Source of the DNA: Dehalococcoidia bacterium
GTDB taxonomy: Bacteria > Chloroflexota > Dehalococcoidia > UBA6926
DNA: 13,386 nt
NCBI GenBank assembly: GCA_012271225.1
Contig: JAAXGS010000064.1
Span: forward strand, 1-13,386
Direction: 5' to 3'
Each line of letters starts with the position of its first letter. Position 1 is the first letter of the stretch. Below are positions 1 through 6,770 of this stretch, piece after piece. Under the pieces are notes generated by a model, which was not told the DNA's origin, did no database searches, and saw nothing but the letters and a program-made list of their open reading frames with translations. The position numbers and the translations under genes were made by a program.

Positions 1-83
1 TCATCTGGACCATTCTCGCCGGCGTGCGCGCCGGGCGCGGCGAGCAGCCGGGCTACATCCTGGCCATCAGATTCTTGAGATAG
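1..83 (+). CDS. 3' end of an unidentified gene (partial)
   Basis: The frame beginning at base 3 is open from the window edge to a TAG at 81-83 and gives 26 residues ending in GYILAIRFLR. Nearly every codon ends in G or C, which fits coding sequence in this genome. The stop is 47 bp before the next start on the same strand, so the two genes may be cotranscribed. The peptide is too short to assign; its mixed hydrophobic and basic tail could close a membrane or a soluble protein. The other two forward frames are Arg/Ala/Ser-rich and look non-coding. Confidence 0.45.
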   Translation, partial: IWTILAGVRAGRGEQPGYILAIRFLR

Positions 84-130
84 CGTCCGAGATTTCCTGA
101 AACTCGCACGGGCAGGCGAGGGGCTCCACG

Positions 131-925
131 ATGGCACAGCATGTCCCGCCTGAGTCCGCCGCCAAGGGCAACCGTCTCGCTGCGCTCTGTGAGGTGGACG
201 ACTCCGGCCTCGCGCGGATCGTCCTGAATCGTCCGGAGCAACTCAACGCCTTCAATGTCCGCATGCGGGATGACCTGCACGCCATCCTGACCGCGTTACA
301 CGCCAACCCGGCCCTTGACGCCGTCATCATCACCGGCGCCGGGGAGCGCGCCTTCTGCTCAGGCGCGGACCTGACGGAGTTCGGCAGCGCGCCGTCACGG
401 GTCATCGCGCGTGAGGCGCGCTACCTGCGCGATGTCTGGGCTCTGCTGCGCAGCCTGCCGGTCCCGACGGTTGCCGTGCTGCACGGGTTCGCCATCGGAT
501 CCGGGCTGGAGATGGCGCTCTGCTGCGATTTTCGCGTCGCCGCGGACACCACCCGCTTCCGGCTGCCGGAGGTCGCGCTGGGCATGATCCCGTTCGCGAC
601 GGGCAGTCAGACCCTGCCGCGCGTGATCGGCCGCGCGCAGGCGCTCGATCTCCTGCTGACGGGGCGCTGGTTCGATGCTGAAGAGGCTCGGCGTCTGGGA
701 CTGATTCATCGCGTCGCCCCGGCGGAGAGCCGCGCACGCGCCGCGCAGGAGATGCTGGAGCAGGCGCGCCGCGCCCCCCGGGAGGCGCGCGCGGCGGCCA
801 AGTCGGCCCTGCGGCGCGGCGCGGATACGGGCATGGACATCGGCCTGCGCGTGGAGGCCGCTCTGGCGGCAGCGCGGCTGGCGGAACTGACCGGCGCGCA
901 GCGCGGACGGGCCGCCGGCGGATGA
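131..925 (+). CDS. Enoyl-CoA hydratase/isomerase family protein (crotonase fold)
   Basis: A 264-residue protein of normal length for soluble crotonase-family enzymes, which hydrate or isomerise acyl-CoA thioesters in the cytoplasm. Visible hallmarks are the N-terminal strand with LNRPEQLNAF (about residues 32-41), the CoA/oxyanion-hole segment GERAFCSGADL (71-81), and GFAIGSGLEMALCCD (119-133). Glu127 sits at the position of rat ECH Glu144, and Glu147 in LPEVALGMIP at that of Glu164. Both catalytic acids are therefore present, which favours hydratase activity, although substrate cannot be read from sequence. The usual GAGGTQ segment is FATGSQ here. GAGGGG at 118-123, 7 nt before ATG 131, supports the start. 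The acyl-CoA synthetase follows on the same strand but has its own promoter overlapping this stop codon. Confidence 0.92.
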   Translation: MAQHVPPESAAKGNRLAALCEVDDSGLARIVLNRPEQLNAFNVRMRDDLHAILTALHANPALDAVIITGAGERAFCSGADLTEFGSAPSRVIAREARYLRDVWALLRSLPVPTVAVLHGFAIGSGLEMALCCDFRVAADTTRFRLPEVALGMIPFATGSQTLPRVIGRAQALDLLLTGRWFDAEEARRLGLIHRVAPAESRARAAQEMLEQARRAPREARAAAKSALRRGADTGMDIGLRVEAALAAARLAELTGAQRGRAAGG

Positions 926-950
926 CATTCAAACGCCGCTCTGCTAGTAT
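922..950 (+). promoter_or_regulatory. Sigma70-like promoter of the acyl-CoA synthetase
   Basis: ATGACA (922-927), a 17-nt spacer and TAGTAT (945-950) match five and four of six consensus bases. The -35 overlaps the TGA stop of the upstream hydratase gene. Transcription would start near 957 and give a leader of about 110 nt. Confidence 0.55.
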
Positions 951-965
951 CGCCTGACTACCATC

Positions 966-981
966 GCCCGAATGATCGGGC
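966..981 (+). other. Small hairpin in the acyl-CoA synthetase leader
   Basis: GCCCGA, loop ATGA, TCGGGC: a perfect 6-bp stem followed by a short T-containing stretch. It lies between the hydratase stop and the synthetase start, just after the predicted transcription start. It could be a weak terminator for upstream read-through or a leader element; the T run is too short to call it a terminator. Confidence 0.3.
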
Positions 982-1068
982 AGTTTCGTGTGGGAACACG
1001 GCCACGGCGATGAGCGCGCGGCCGTGTCACCCGGAACGGAGACGGAGAATCGGGAGGGGAAGAAACGG

Positions 1069-2643
1069 ATGAATACCGCCGAGTTTTTGACGATTTCGAA
1101 CATGATCTCGCCGGAGAAAGAGGCCATCGTCTTCGAGAGCACGCGCCTGACGTATCAGGGGCTTGACGAGCGCGTGAACCAACTGGCGAACCGACTGCAG
1201 TCCTGGGGGGTGCACCACGGCGACCGCGTCGGCATCATGCAGGTGAACTGTCATGAGGTCATTGAGACCTACTTCGCCTGCGCCAAGCTGGGCGCGATCT
1301 TTGTCCCGCTGAGCTTCCGCGGCCGCGCGGAGGAGATCCGCCACATGGTCAACGCCTCAGAATCGCGGGTGGTCATCGCCGGCTCGCGCTATCTCGGCCT
1401 GATCGATGAACTGCGCCCCGCGCTCACCACTGTGGAGCACTACGTCTCTCTGGAGGGGGCGGCGGACGGATGGGAGCCGTATGAGGACGCTCTGGCGGGA
1501 CAGTCAACGGAGTTCGACACCGTTGCGGTGGATGACGACGACACGACGATTCTGATGTTCACGGCGGGGACAACCGGCCTGCCCAAGGGCGTGATGCTGA
1601 CCTTCGGCAGCGTCAGTAGCTACAGCCTGAACAACGTCACGCCCGTGGATCCGGACCAGGTGGAGAAGAACATCCTGACGGTGCCGCTGTACCACGTCGC
1701 GGGGATGCAGGCCGTCATCTCCGCCGTCTACGGCATGCGCACCCTGGTGATTCAGCGGCAGTTTGAGGCGGAGTCCTGGATGCAGCTGGTGCAGGATGAG
1801 CAGGTCTCCCGCGCCATGATGGTGCCCACCATGCTCAAGATGCTGCTGGACCATCCCGGCCGCCCGAACTACGATCTCTCAAGCCTGGCCGTGCTGACCT
1901 ACGGCGCGGCGCCCATGCCCCGGGAGGTCATCAAGCGCGCCATCGTTGAGATGGAGGACACGCAGTTCATCAACGCCTTTGGCCAGACCGAGGCCTCCGC
2001 GACGATCACCGCCCTGGGGCCGGAGGACCACAACGTCAAGGGGCTGTCCGAGGCGGAGCGCGAGAAGAAGTTCGAGCGGCTGGGCTCCATCGGCAAGCCG
2101 CTGCCCGGCGTCGATATCCGCATCGTTGATGAGGACGGCAATGACGTCCCGACGAATGATGTGGGGGAGATCATCGCCAGCGGCCCGCAGTTGATGAAGG
2201 GCTACTGGCAGCAGGACGACGTGACGGCGGAGACAATCAAGAACGGCTGGCTGTTCACGGGCGACCTGGGCTATCAGGACGATGAGGGCTATATCTTTCT
2301 GGCAGGCCGCGCGAAGGATTTCATCAAGCGCGCCGGTGAGATGATCTCGCCGGAGGAAGTGGAGCAGGCGCTGATGGCGCATCCGGCGGTGGATGAGGCC
2401 GCCATCATCGGCGTGCCGGACGAGGATTGGGGAGAGCGCGTCCGCGCCATCGTGGTGCTCAAGCAGGGGCAGAGCGCGACGGAGGATGAACTGATTGAGC
2501 ACTCCCGGAAGCGTCTGGCCAGCTTCAAGAAGCCGGAGCACGTCGTCTTCTCGGCGGAACCCCTGCCCCGCAACCCGCTGGGCAAGGTGCTGAAGCGCGA
2601 CCTGAAGCAGATCTACACAGAACCCATCACAGACCCGGCGTAG
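1069..2643 (+). CDS. AMP-forming acyl-CoA synthetase (class I adenylate-forming enzyme)
   Basis: A 524-residue soluble enzyme expected to activate a carboxylic acid with ATP to the acyl-adenylate and then the CoA thioester. Motifs in order are TAGTTGLPKGV (165-175, phosphate-binding loop), AFGQTE (303-308, A5), TGD (397-399, A7), GRAKDFIKRAGEMISPEEVE (413-432, hinge and A8) and PRNPLGKVLKR (500-510) with catalytic-type Lys507 (A10). The A8 loop reads RAGE rather than the common GGE. The reading frame is open back to 988, but ATG 1069 is preferred because GGGAGGGGAAG (1052-1062) lies just before it, and the upstream 27 residues are polar and unlike the family. It is preceded by a crotonase-family gene and followed by a strong terminator. 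Chain length or aromatic specificity cannot be told. Confidence 0.93.
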   Translation: MNTAEFLTISNMISPEKEAIVFESTRLTYQGLDERVNQLANRLQSWGVHHGDRVGIMQVNCHEVIETYFACAKLGAIFVPLSFRGRAEEIRHMVNASESRVVIAGSRYLGLIDELRPALTTVEHYVSLEGAADGWEPYEDALAGQSTEFDTVAVDDDDTTILMFTAGTTGLPKGVMLTFGSVSSYSLNNVTPVDPDQVEKNILTVPLYHVAGMQAVISAVYGMRTLVIQRQFEAESWMQLVQDEQVSRAMMVPTMLKMLLDHPGRPNYDLSSLAVLTYGAAPMPREVIKRAIVEMEDTQFINAFGQTEASATITALGPEDHNVKGLSEAEREKKFERLGSIGKPLPGVDIRIVDEDGNDVPTNDVGEIIASGPQLMKGYWQQDDVTAETIKNGWLFTGDLGYQDDEGYIFLAGRAKDFIKRAGEMISPEEVEQALMAHPAVDEAAIIGVPDEDWGERVRAIVVLKQGQSATEDELIEHSRKRLASFKKPEHVVFSAEPLPRNPLGKVLKRDLKQIYTEPITDPA

Positions 2644-2660
2644 AGCGCCGTTTCTGCATC

Positions 2661-2704
2661 AAAAAGGGGTTCTGGGGCGCAGTTGCGCCCCAGAACCCCT
2701 TTTT
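2661..2704. terminator. Bidirectional intrinsic terminator
   Basis: Perfect 21-bp inverted repeat (2661-2681 and 2684-2704) around a GT centre, with a G+C-rich core flanked by A5 on one side and T5 on the other, so it ends transcripts from both directions. It lies 17 nt after the acyl-CoA synthetase stop and 14 nt beyond the stop of the convergent minus-strand PaREP1-like gene. Confidence 0.9.
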
Positions 2705-2718
2705 CTTTGGTTGGGGGG

Positions 2719-3096
2719 TTACGAACCGTTACGTCCGTTGAGGAAGGTGTCCACCCGGTCCACGAATTGGGCAACCTGGTCGAGGCCGTACCTCACCTCC
2801 CTACTTTCATACGCCCCTTCATAGAAATTGGCGTGCAGGTGGTTTGCGACACTGAACCAAGCGAATAGTTGGTTATCATCCGTCTCGTCGATGAGCCTGT
2901 GCACGGCGCGGTACAGCAGGTGATGGCGATCATGACGCAACCCGCGTTCCTCGGCGTAGGCCTTCACCATCTGCGCAGCCGCGCCCCAGCCCTTTTCAGA
3001 GGCCTGGCGCAGATCATCGCGGGATAGCTCCTCAAACGCTTGCTCGAGGAATGCGCGCGCCTGTTCCGTGTAGTGCTTGTTGTCCTCGGTGGTCAT
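2719..3096 (-). CDS. PaREP1/HEPN-like family protein
   Basis: A 125-residue, mostly helical acidic protein. Residues 32-46 read ASEKGWGAAAQMVKA and residues 86-94 read HLHANFYEG. As I recall them, these two signatures mark the PaREP1 family, first noted as repeats in Pyrobaculum and related to HEPN domains. A helical N-terminus (8-28) precedes them. The biochemical role of the family is unknown; HEPN relatives are often RNases or nucleotide-binding partners, but no clear catalytic Rx4-6H is evident. The ATG at 3094-3096 is chosen because TATACT (3108-3103) lies 6 nt before it; the open frame runs on to 3228 with less protein-like sequence. G+C is about 45% over 2821-2880, well below the neighbours, which hints at transfer. 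It converges on the synthetase gene and shares its terminator. Confidence 0.75.
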   Translation of the reverse strand: MTTEDNKHYTEQARAFLEQAFEELSRDDLRQASEKGWGAAAQMVKAYAEERGLRHDRHHLLYRAVHRLIDETDDNQLFAWFSVANHLHANFYEGAYESREVRYGLDQVAQFVDRVDTFLNGRNGS

Positions 3097-3102
3097 GAAC
3101 CC

Positions 3103-3108
3103 AGTATA
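3103..3108 (-). promoter_or_regulatory. -10 element of the PaREP1-like gene, leaderless arrangement
   Basis: On the minus strand TATACT ends 6 nt before the ATG at 3096, so transcription should start at or next to the A of ATG. No convincing -35 is seen at 17-18 nt. The same arrangement recurs at 9785-9790 and 10243-10248. Confidence 0.5.
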
Positions 3109-3191
3109 GACGAGACGCTGCCCACGAATGTAGAGGAGGCAGAGCTGTCGCTGCCTCGCGTGTGACGATATGACGGAAAGCGGCCCACCCG

Positions 3192-3267
3192 GGCAACGGG
3201 GGCTGGCCACCGCAAAGCTCGGGGGCAATGCCGCCGCGCACGCAGCCCGCCCGGCAACGGGGGCTGG
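3192..3267. repeat. 15-bp direct repeat in the intergenic region
   Basis: GGCAACGGGGGCTGG occurs perfectly at 3192-3206 and 3253-3267, 61 bp apart, between the divergent PaREP1-like and coiled-coil genes. The 3097-3346 gap otherwise holds the two promoters and no convincing gene. Confidence 0.6.
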
Positions 3268-3277
3268 ATGGGTGCGG

Positions 3278-3283
3278 TATGAT
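3278..3283 (+). promoter_or_regulatory. Possible -10 element of the coiled-coil gene
   Basis: TATGAT matches five of six -10 consensus bases, 63 nt before ATG 3347. No recognisable -35 lies at 16-18 nt; the region where it would fall is covered by the second copy of the 15-bp repeat. Confidence 0.35.
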
Positions 3284-3346
3284 TAACACTGCCGTCATGG
3301 TGGCGGCAGGGAAAGCGCGGTGGAAAGCAGGCAGGAGAGTGTCACT

Positions 3347-5293
3347 ATGATTGTCGCATTGCGCCCGGAGCCCTCATCAGCGGGTTTTGGGCCACGATCA
3401 CTGTTTCAATCCCTCAGCACGGAGCAGGCAACGGGCGTCGTCCGGTGGGCGCTGGCCAACCGGGCGCGCATCCGAGAGGAAACCAGGCTAGCGTTCAACA
3501 ACGTCATCACCGGCCCGGTCTCCGTTCGCGGATTCCGGGACAGCAGCGTGTCGGACGCCCCGCCCATCATGCTCATTCAGCCCGTGCGGCAGGCCGCGCT
3601 GATCATCGACGCCGTCGCCGCGGCGGTCTTCGACGTCTGGCGCGAATCCCGGGCGGAGCTGTATTCAGTTGTCGATGCGGCGCTGCGGGAGCGCGGCATC
3701 GGACCGAACACGCAGGGCGCATCGCCCGACTCGCCACCGGTGGACGCGGACGACGAGGCGTCTCGCCCGATACGCGAGCTGGCCGCCATGATCGGCGAGG
3801 CGCACCCGCAGTATTCAACCGATGACATCAGCCTCATGATCGCCCTGACCCTTCTCGATCCCGCGCAGGAGACAGAGGAGGAGGAAGAGGCGGACGCGGA
3901 GACGCCGCCAGAGGAGGCCCCGGGACCATTCACGCAGCTCCTCTCCGCGCTGGAAGCGCTTCCGCCGGACGCGCCGGATTGGAGCGCGCCGCTCACGCAG
4001 CTTCTGGATGAGGTCTCCGCGCTCCACGGCCGCAAGACGGCGGAGCGCGCGCAGGCGGCCGGCGTGGGGAGCCGTCTCACGGAGATGCTCGAGTCGCATC
4101 GCGGCCTTCTAACCTTCTTTGAGTGGGACGCCGCGGGCAGCCTCTCCAATCGAACGGGGCCGTGGGCGGACGCGGCGGCAGTTCATGCGGCCGTCACCGC
4201 CCTGGCCGATCTGCTTGCGCGCTACGAAACGGTGCGCGAGACGGGCGCAACGTTCAGCGAGGAAACGCAGCGGGCGCAGGAACGGGTTGAGCTGCAGGGG
4301 CAGATCATCCCGGCGCTGGCGGAACTGGAGGCGGTGACGGCGGCCATGCCGGACGAACCCGCCATTCAGGAGGTCATCCGGCCCGCGCCCTCCGTGATGG
4401 ATGCTCAAGATCACCGGGATGGGGAGGACGGGGCGGACGCTCCGGAGATGGAGTCGCTACGGGAACGAGTCGAGGCACTGCAACAGGAGAACGCCGCCCT
4501 CAAAGCCGCCGCTGAGTCCACCCAGCAGGAGAACGACGCCCTCAAGACCGCCACCGAGACCACCCAGCAGGAGAACGACGCCCTCAAAGCCGCCGCCGGG
4601 TCCGCTCAGCAGGAGAACGACGCCCTCAAGACCGCCGCCGAGTCCACCCAACAGGAGAACGACGCCCTCAAGACCGCCGCTGAGTCCGCTCAGCAGGAAA
4701 ACGACGCCCTCAAATCCGCCGCCGAGACTGCGCAGCGGGACTATCATGACCTCAAGCGAGAGAACCGGGAGCTCCGCTATGAGGCGGAGGCAACCCGGCT
4801 CAGCTACATTGACGCGCGGAAGGCGGGGGAGCCGACCGCGGAGGAGCCGTCTCCGACGTTTGATGACGTGGCGTCCGTCCTGGATTCCGCGCGGGACAGG
4901 TGGCCGAATGCCCTGCGTCTCGCGCTCAACAACAGCTCTGACAGCAAGCTGTACTTCGATCAGCCGAATCAGATCTATAGCGCGCTGGAGTGGCTCGCCA
5001 CAACGTACCACGACGCCAGAGCGGGCCTTGCCCCGGTGGACAATCTGGACGTGTCCCTGTTCACCACGTGCGGCTGGCGGTATCGACAATTCCAGTCTGA
5101 GGTCACCGTCGGCAAGTACCGCTCCGATTACCAGACGACGGATGACGGACGCAGGTACACGCTGGAGGAGCACATCGGCCGCGGCACGGGCCGCTCCCCG
5201 GGTCAGATTCGCGTGGCGTTCGCATGGGACGCGGAGCGGCAACTGGTCATCGTCGGCTACATCGGGCGGCATCAGCGGACGGACGCGAGTTAG
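3347..5293 (+). CDS. Large coiled-coil protein with tandem 14-residue repeats and a conserved-looking C-terminal domain
   Basis: A 648-residue protein I cannot name. The ATG at 3347 is chosen over GTG 3320 because GGAGAG (3334-3339) lies 7 nt upstream. Residues 1-130 form an apparently folded helical domain. An acidic Pro/Glu-rich linker and a second helical region follow. Near residues 370-475 lies a long coiled coil built from 14-residue (two-heptad) repeats around QQENDALK. The last 140 residues look globular, with a SEVTVGKYR segment, LEEHIGRGTGRSP, and the end IRVAFAWDAERQLVIVGYIG followed by RHQ. I recall a similar C-terminal pattern in other uncharacterised bacterial proteins. Its terminal strands loosely resemble RelE-like folds, but that is a guess. 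There is no signal peptide or membrane segment. It stands alone between a divergent gene and a G+C-rich hairpin. Confidence 0.8.
   Translation: MIVALRPEPSSAGFGPRSLFQSLSTEQATGVVRWALANRARIREETRLAFNNVITGPVSVRGFRDSSVSDAPPIMLIQPVRQAALIIDAVAAAVFDVWRESRAELYSVVDAALRERGIGPNTQGASPDSPPVDADDEASRPIRELAAMIGEAHPQYSTDDISLMIALTLLDPAQETEEEEEADAETPPEEAPGPFTQLLSALEALPPDAPDWSAPLTQLLDEVSALHGRKTAERAQAAGVGSRLTEMLESHRGLLTFFEWDAAGSLSNRTGPWADAAAVHAAVTALADLLARYETVRETGATFSEETQRAQERVELQGQIIPALAELEAVTAAMPDEPAIQEVIRPAPSVMDAQDHRDGEDGADAPEMESLRERVEALQQENAALKAAAESTQQENDALKTATETTQQENDALKAAAGSAQQENDALKTAAESTQQENDALKTAAESAQQENDALKSAAETAQRDYHDLKRENRELRYEAEATRLSYIDARKAGEPTAEEPSPTFDDVASVLDSARDRWPNALRLALNNSSDSKLYFDQPNQIYSALEWLATTYHDARAGLAPVDNLDVSLFTTCGWRYRQFQSEVTVGKYRSDYQTTDDGRRYTLEEHIGRGTGRSPGQIRVAFAWDAERQLVIVGYIGRHQRTDAS
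4481..4774 (+). repeat. 42-bp in-frame tandem repeat (coiled-coil region)
   Basis: Six near-identical 42-bp units begin at 4481, 4523, 4565, 4607, 4649 and 4691; a diverged seventh starts at 4733. Each encodes 14 residues built around QQENDALK. There are no spacers and the reading frame is kept throughout, so it is a coding minisatellite open to slippage, not CRISPR. Confidence 0.9.
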
Positions 5294-5329
5294 CGGAATC
5301 ACAGGTCGCCGCGTTCATTTCGTGATCAC

Positions 5330-5356
5330 GCGGGGCGGCGCGCTGCGCCGCCCCGC
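5330..5356. terminator. Strong hairpin after the coiled-coil gene
   Basis: GCGGGGCGGCGC, loop GCT, GCGCCGCCCCGC: a perfect 12-bp G+C-only stem 37 nt after the stop at 5293. No T run follows on either strand, so it is a possible U-tract-less terminator or mRNA 3' stabiliser. Confidence 0.5.
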
Positions 5357-5444
5357 GCCCACCCCATCCGTTCCGCTGAACTGCGGCGGAATGCTGCGGC
5401 GTTCTCATGCCCTGTCCGGCCCCTCGCGCGGAATGGCCAAAAAC

Positions 5445-5473
5445 TTGCGGGGCGGACATGGCGGGTTTACCAT
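5445..5473 (+). promoter_or_regulatory. Candidate promoter of the nitronate monooxygenase pair
   Basis: TTGCGG (5445-5450), a 17-nt spacer and TACCAT (5468-5473), each four of six consensus bases. It lies about 95 nt upstream of ATG 5568, in a 274-bp gap that otherwise holds only the hairpin at 5330-5356. Confidence 0.4.
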
Positions 5474-5567
5474 AAGCAGTCACCGCTGAACGGGCGCCGC
5501 GGACGGCCCGCGGCATCGCGCGCGGTTGACAGGGACTCGTGCCACAAGGGGGAGAGGGGACGGGACA

Positions 5568-6698
5568 ATGGATCGGCTACAGACGCCGCTGACGGATCTG
5601 CTCGGTATCAAGTATCCCATCCTGCTGGCGGGGATGTCGCTGGGCATGGATGACCGCATGCCCAGCCCGCCGCGGCTCGCAGCCGCCGTGACGGAGGCCG
5701 GCGGGCTGGGGGTCATGGGATGCGGCAGCCGCAAGCCGGACACCATCGATCAGTGCATCACGGAGTTCAGGCGGCTCTCCGGCGGGCCGCTGGGCATCGA
5801 CCTGCTGCTGCCGGCGACGATGGCGGAGATGGGCGCGCAGGACACCAAGTCCATGGTGCGGGAGCGGCTGGAGCGGGATCATCCGCGTCACGTCGGCTTC
5901 GTCAGGGAGTTGATGGAGGAGCATAACCTGCCGCCCGTTGAGCCCGCCGACGACGATGCGGAGGCGATGTCACCGGATCTGCTGCGACGGCAGTTTCAGG
6001 TGGTGGCGGATCACAACGTCCCCGTGTTTGTGGCGGGTCTGGGAGACCCGGCCATGATCATGGACGTGGCGCGCGCGCACGGCATGAAGGTGGGGGGCGT
6101 GGTTGGCGCGGTGCGCCATGCGCAGCGGCAGAAGGCGGCGGGCGTCGATTTCATGATCGCGCAGGGAACGGAGGCGGGCGGACACACCGGCAACATCGCC
6201 ACGTTCCCGCTGGTTCCGCAGGTTGCGGACACCGTGGCGCCCACGCCCGTGCTGGCGGCGGGCGGCGTTGGCTCCGGCCGTCAGATCGCGGCGGCCATGG
6301 CCCTTGGCGCGCAGGGCGTGTGGGTCGGTTCCGCCTTTTTGGTGGCGGAGGAGAACGCCATCCCCACGGAGCATCAGGACCAGATCCTGGGCGCGCGGTC
6401 TGAAGACTTTACGCTGACCAAGTACAACACCGGCAAGCAGTCCCGCAGCTATCGGACACCCGTCAAGGAGGCGTGGGCAACATCCGGACTGGAGCCGCTG
6501 CCGATGCCGCTGCAGGGCATCCTGATGGAGCCGCTCTACACGGGCGCGCGCCGCGCCGGCCGGCTGGACATCGATGCGGCAAGCGCCGGACAGGTCGGCG
6601 GCATGCTCACGGCCCGCCGCCCCGCCCGCGATATCCTGCTCGATATGGTGAACGAGGCCGAGGAGACCATCGAGCGGATGCGGGGCAATCTCCGCTGA
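5568..6698 (+). CDS. Nitronate monooxygenase family flavoprotein (first of a tandem pair)
   Basis: A 376-residue TIM-barrel FMN enzyme of the 2-nitropropane dioxygenase/nitronate monooxygenase family; members oxidise alkyl nitronates with O2, and some act as NAD(P)H:quinone reductases. Features seen are the N-terminal PILLAGMSLG (17-26), AGGLGVMG (44-51), and AVRHAQRQ (181-188). AQGTEAGGHTG (198-208) carries His206, the position of the family's usual active-site His. AAGGVGSG (230-237) is a phosphate-binding turn, followed by GAQGVWVGSAFL (247-258). The start is ATG 5568, after the purine-rich GGGGGAGAGGGGA; the frame is open further upstream to 5526 without support. The paralogue follows after 72 bp on the same strand with no terminator between, so an operon is likely. 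The in vivo substrate is unknown. Confidence 0.9.
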   Translation: MDRLQTPLTDLLGIKYPILLAGMSLGMDDRMPSPPRLAAAVTEAGGLGVMGCGSRKPDTIDQCITEFRRLSGGPLGIDLLLPATMAEMGAQDTKSMVRERLERDHPRHVGFVRELMEEHNLPPVEPADDDAEAMSPDLLRRQFQVVADHNVPVFVAGLGDPAMIMDVARAHGMKVGGVVGAVRHAQRQKAAGVDFMIAQGTEAGGHTGNIATFPLVPQVADTVAPTPVLAAGGVGSGRQIAAAMALGAQGVWVGSAFLVAEENAIPTEHQDQILGARSEDFTLTKYNTGKQSRSYRTPVKEAWATSGLEPLPMPLQGILMEPLYTGARRAGRLDIDAASAGQVGGMLTARRPARDILLDMVNEAEETIERMRGNLR

Positions 6699-6770
6699 GG
6701 CCCACGACAATCTCACGCCGACACGACGTCAGAACACACAGCGTTCCGTAGTACGGAGAGGGAGGACACG

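Noticed and set aside
988..1068. N-terminal extension of the acyl-CoA synthetase from 988
   Set aside because: The Shine-Dalgarno at 1052-1062 and family length favour ATG 1069; the extension is polar and covers the leader.
402..1142. Antisense open frame (246 codons) over the hydratase gene and its downstream gap
   Set aside because: Pro/Arg-rich shadow; it crosses a clear sense-strand promoter and two sense genes with intact motifs.
4481..4774. CRISPR-like periodic repeat
   Set aside because: Units are contiguous, have no unique spacers, keep the reading frame and encode a coiled coil.
4457..5302. Antisense open frame with Gly/Leu repeats across the 42-bp array
   Set aside because: Mirror of the repeat on the opposite strand; no start signal and no family-like sequence.
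4401..5489. Long open frame (362 codons) overlapping the coiled-coil gene on the same strand
   Set aside because: It is a Pro/Arg/Ser-rich frame created by the 42-bp repeat and high G+C; the overlapping frame gives regular heptads and a folded-looking end, and has a Shine-Dalgarno.
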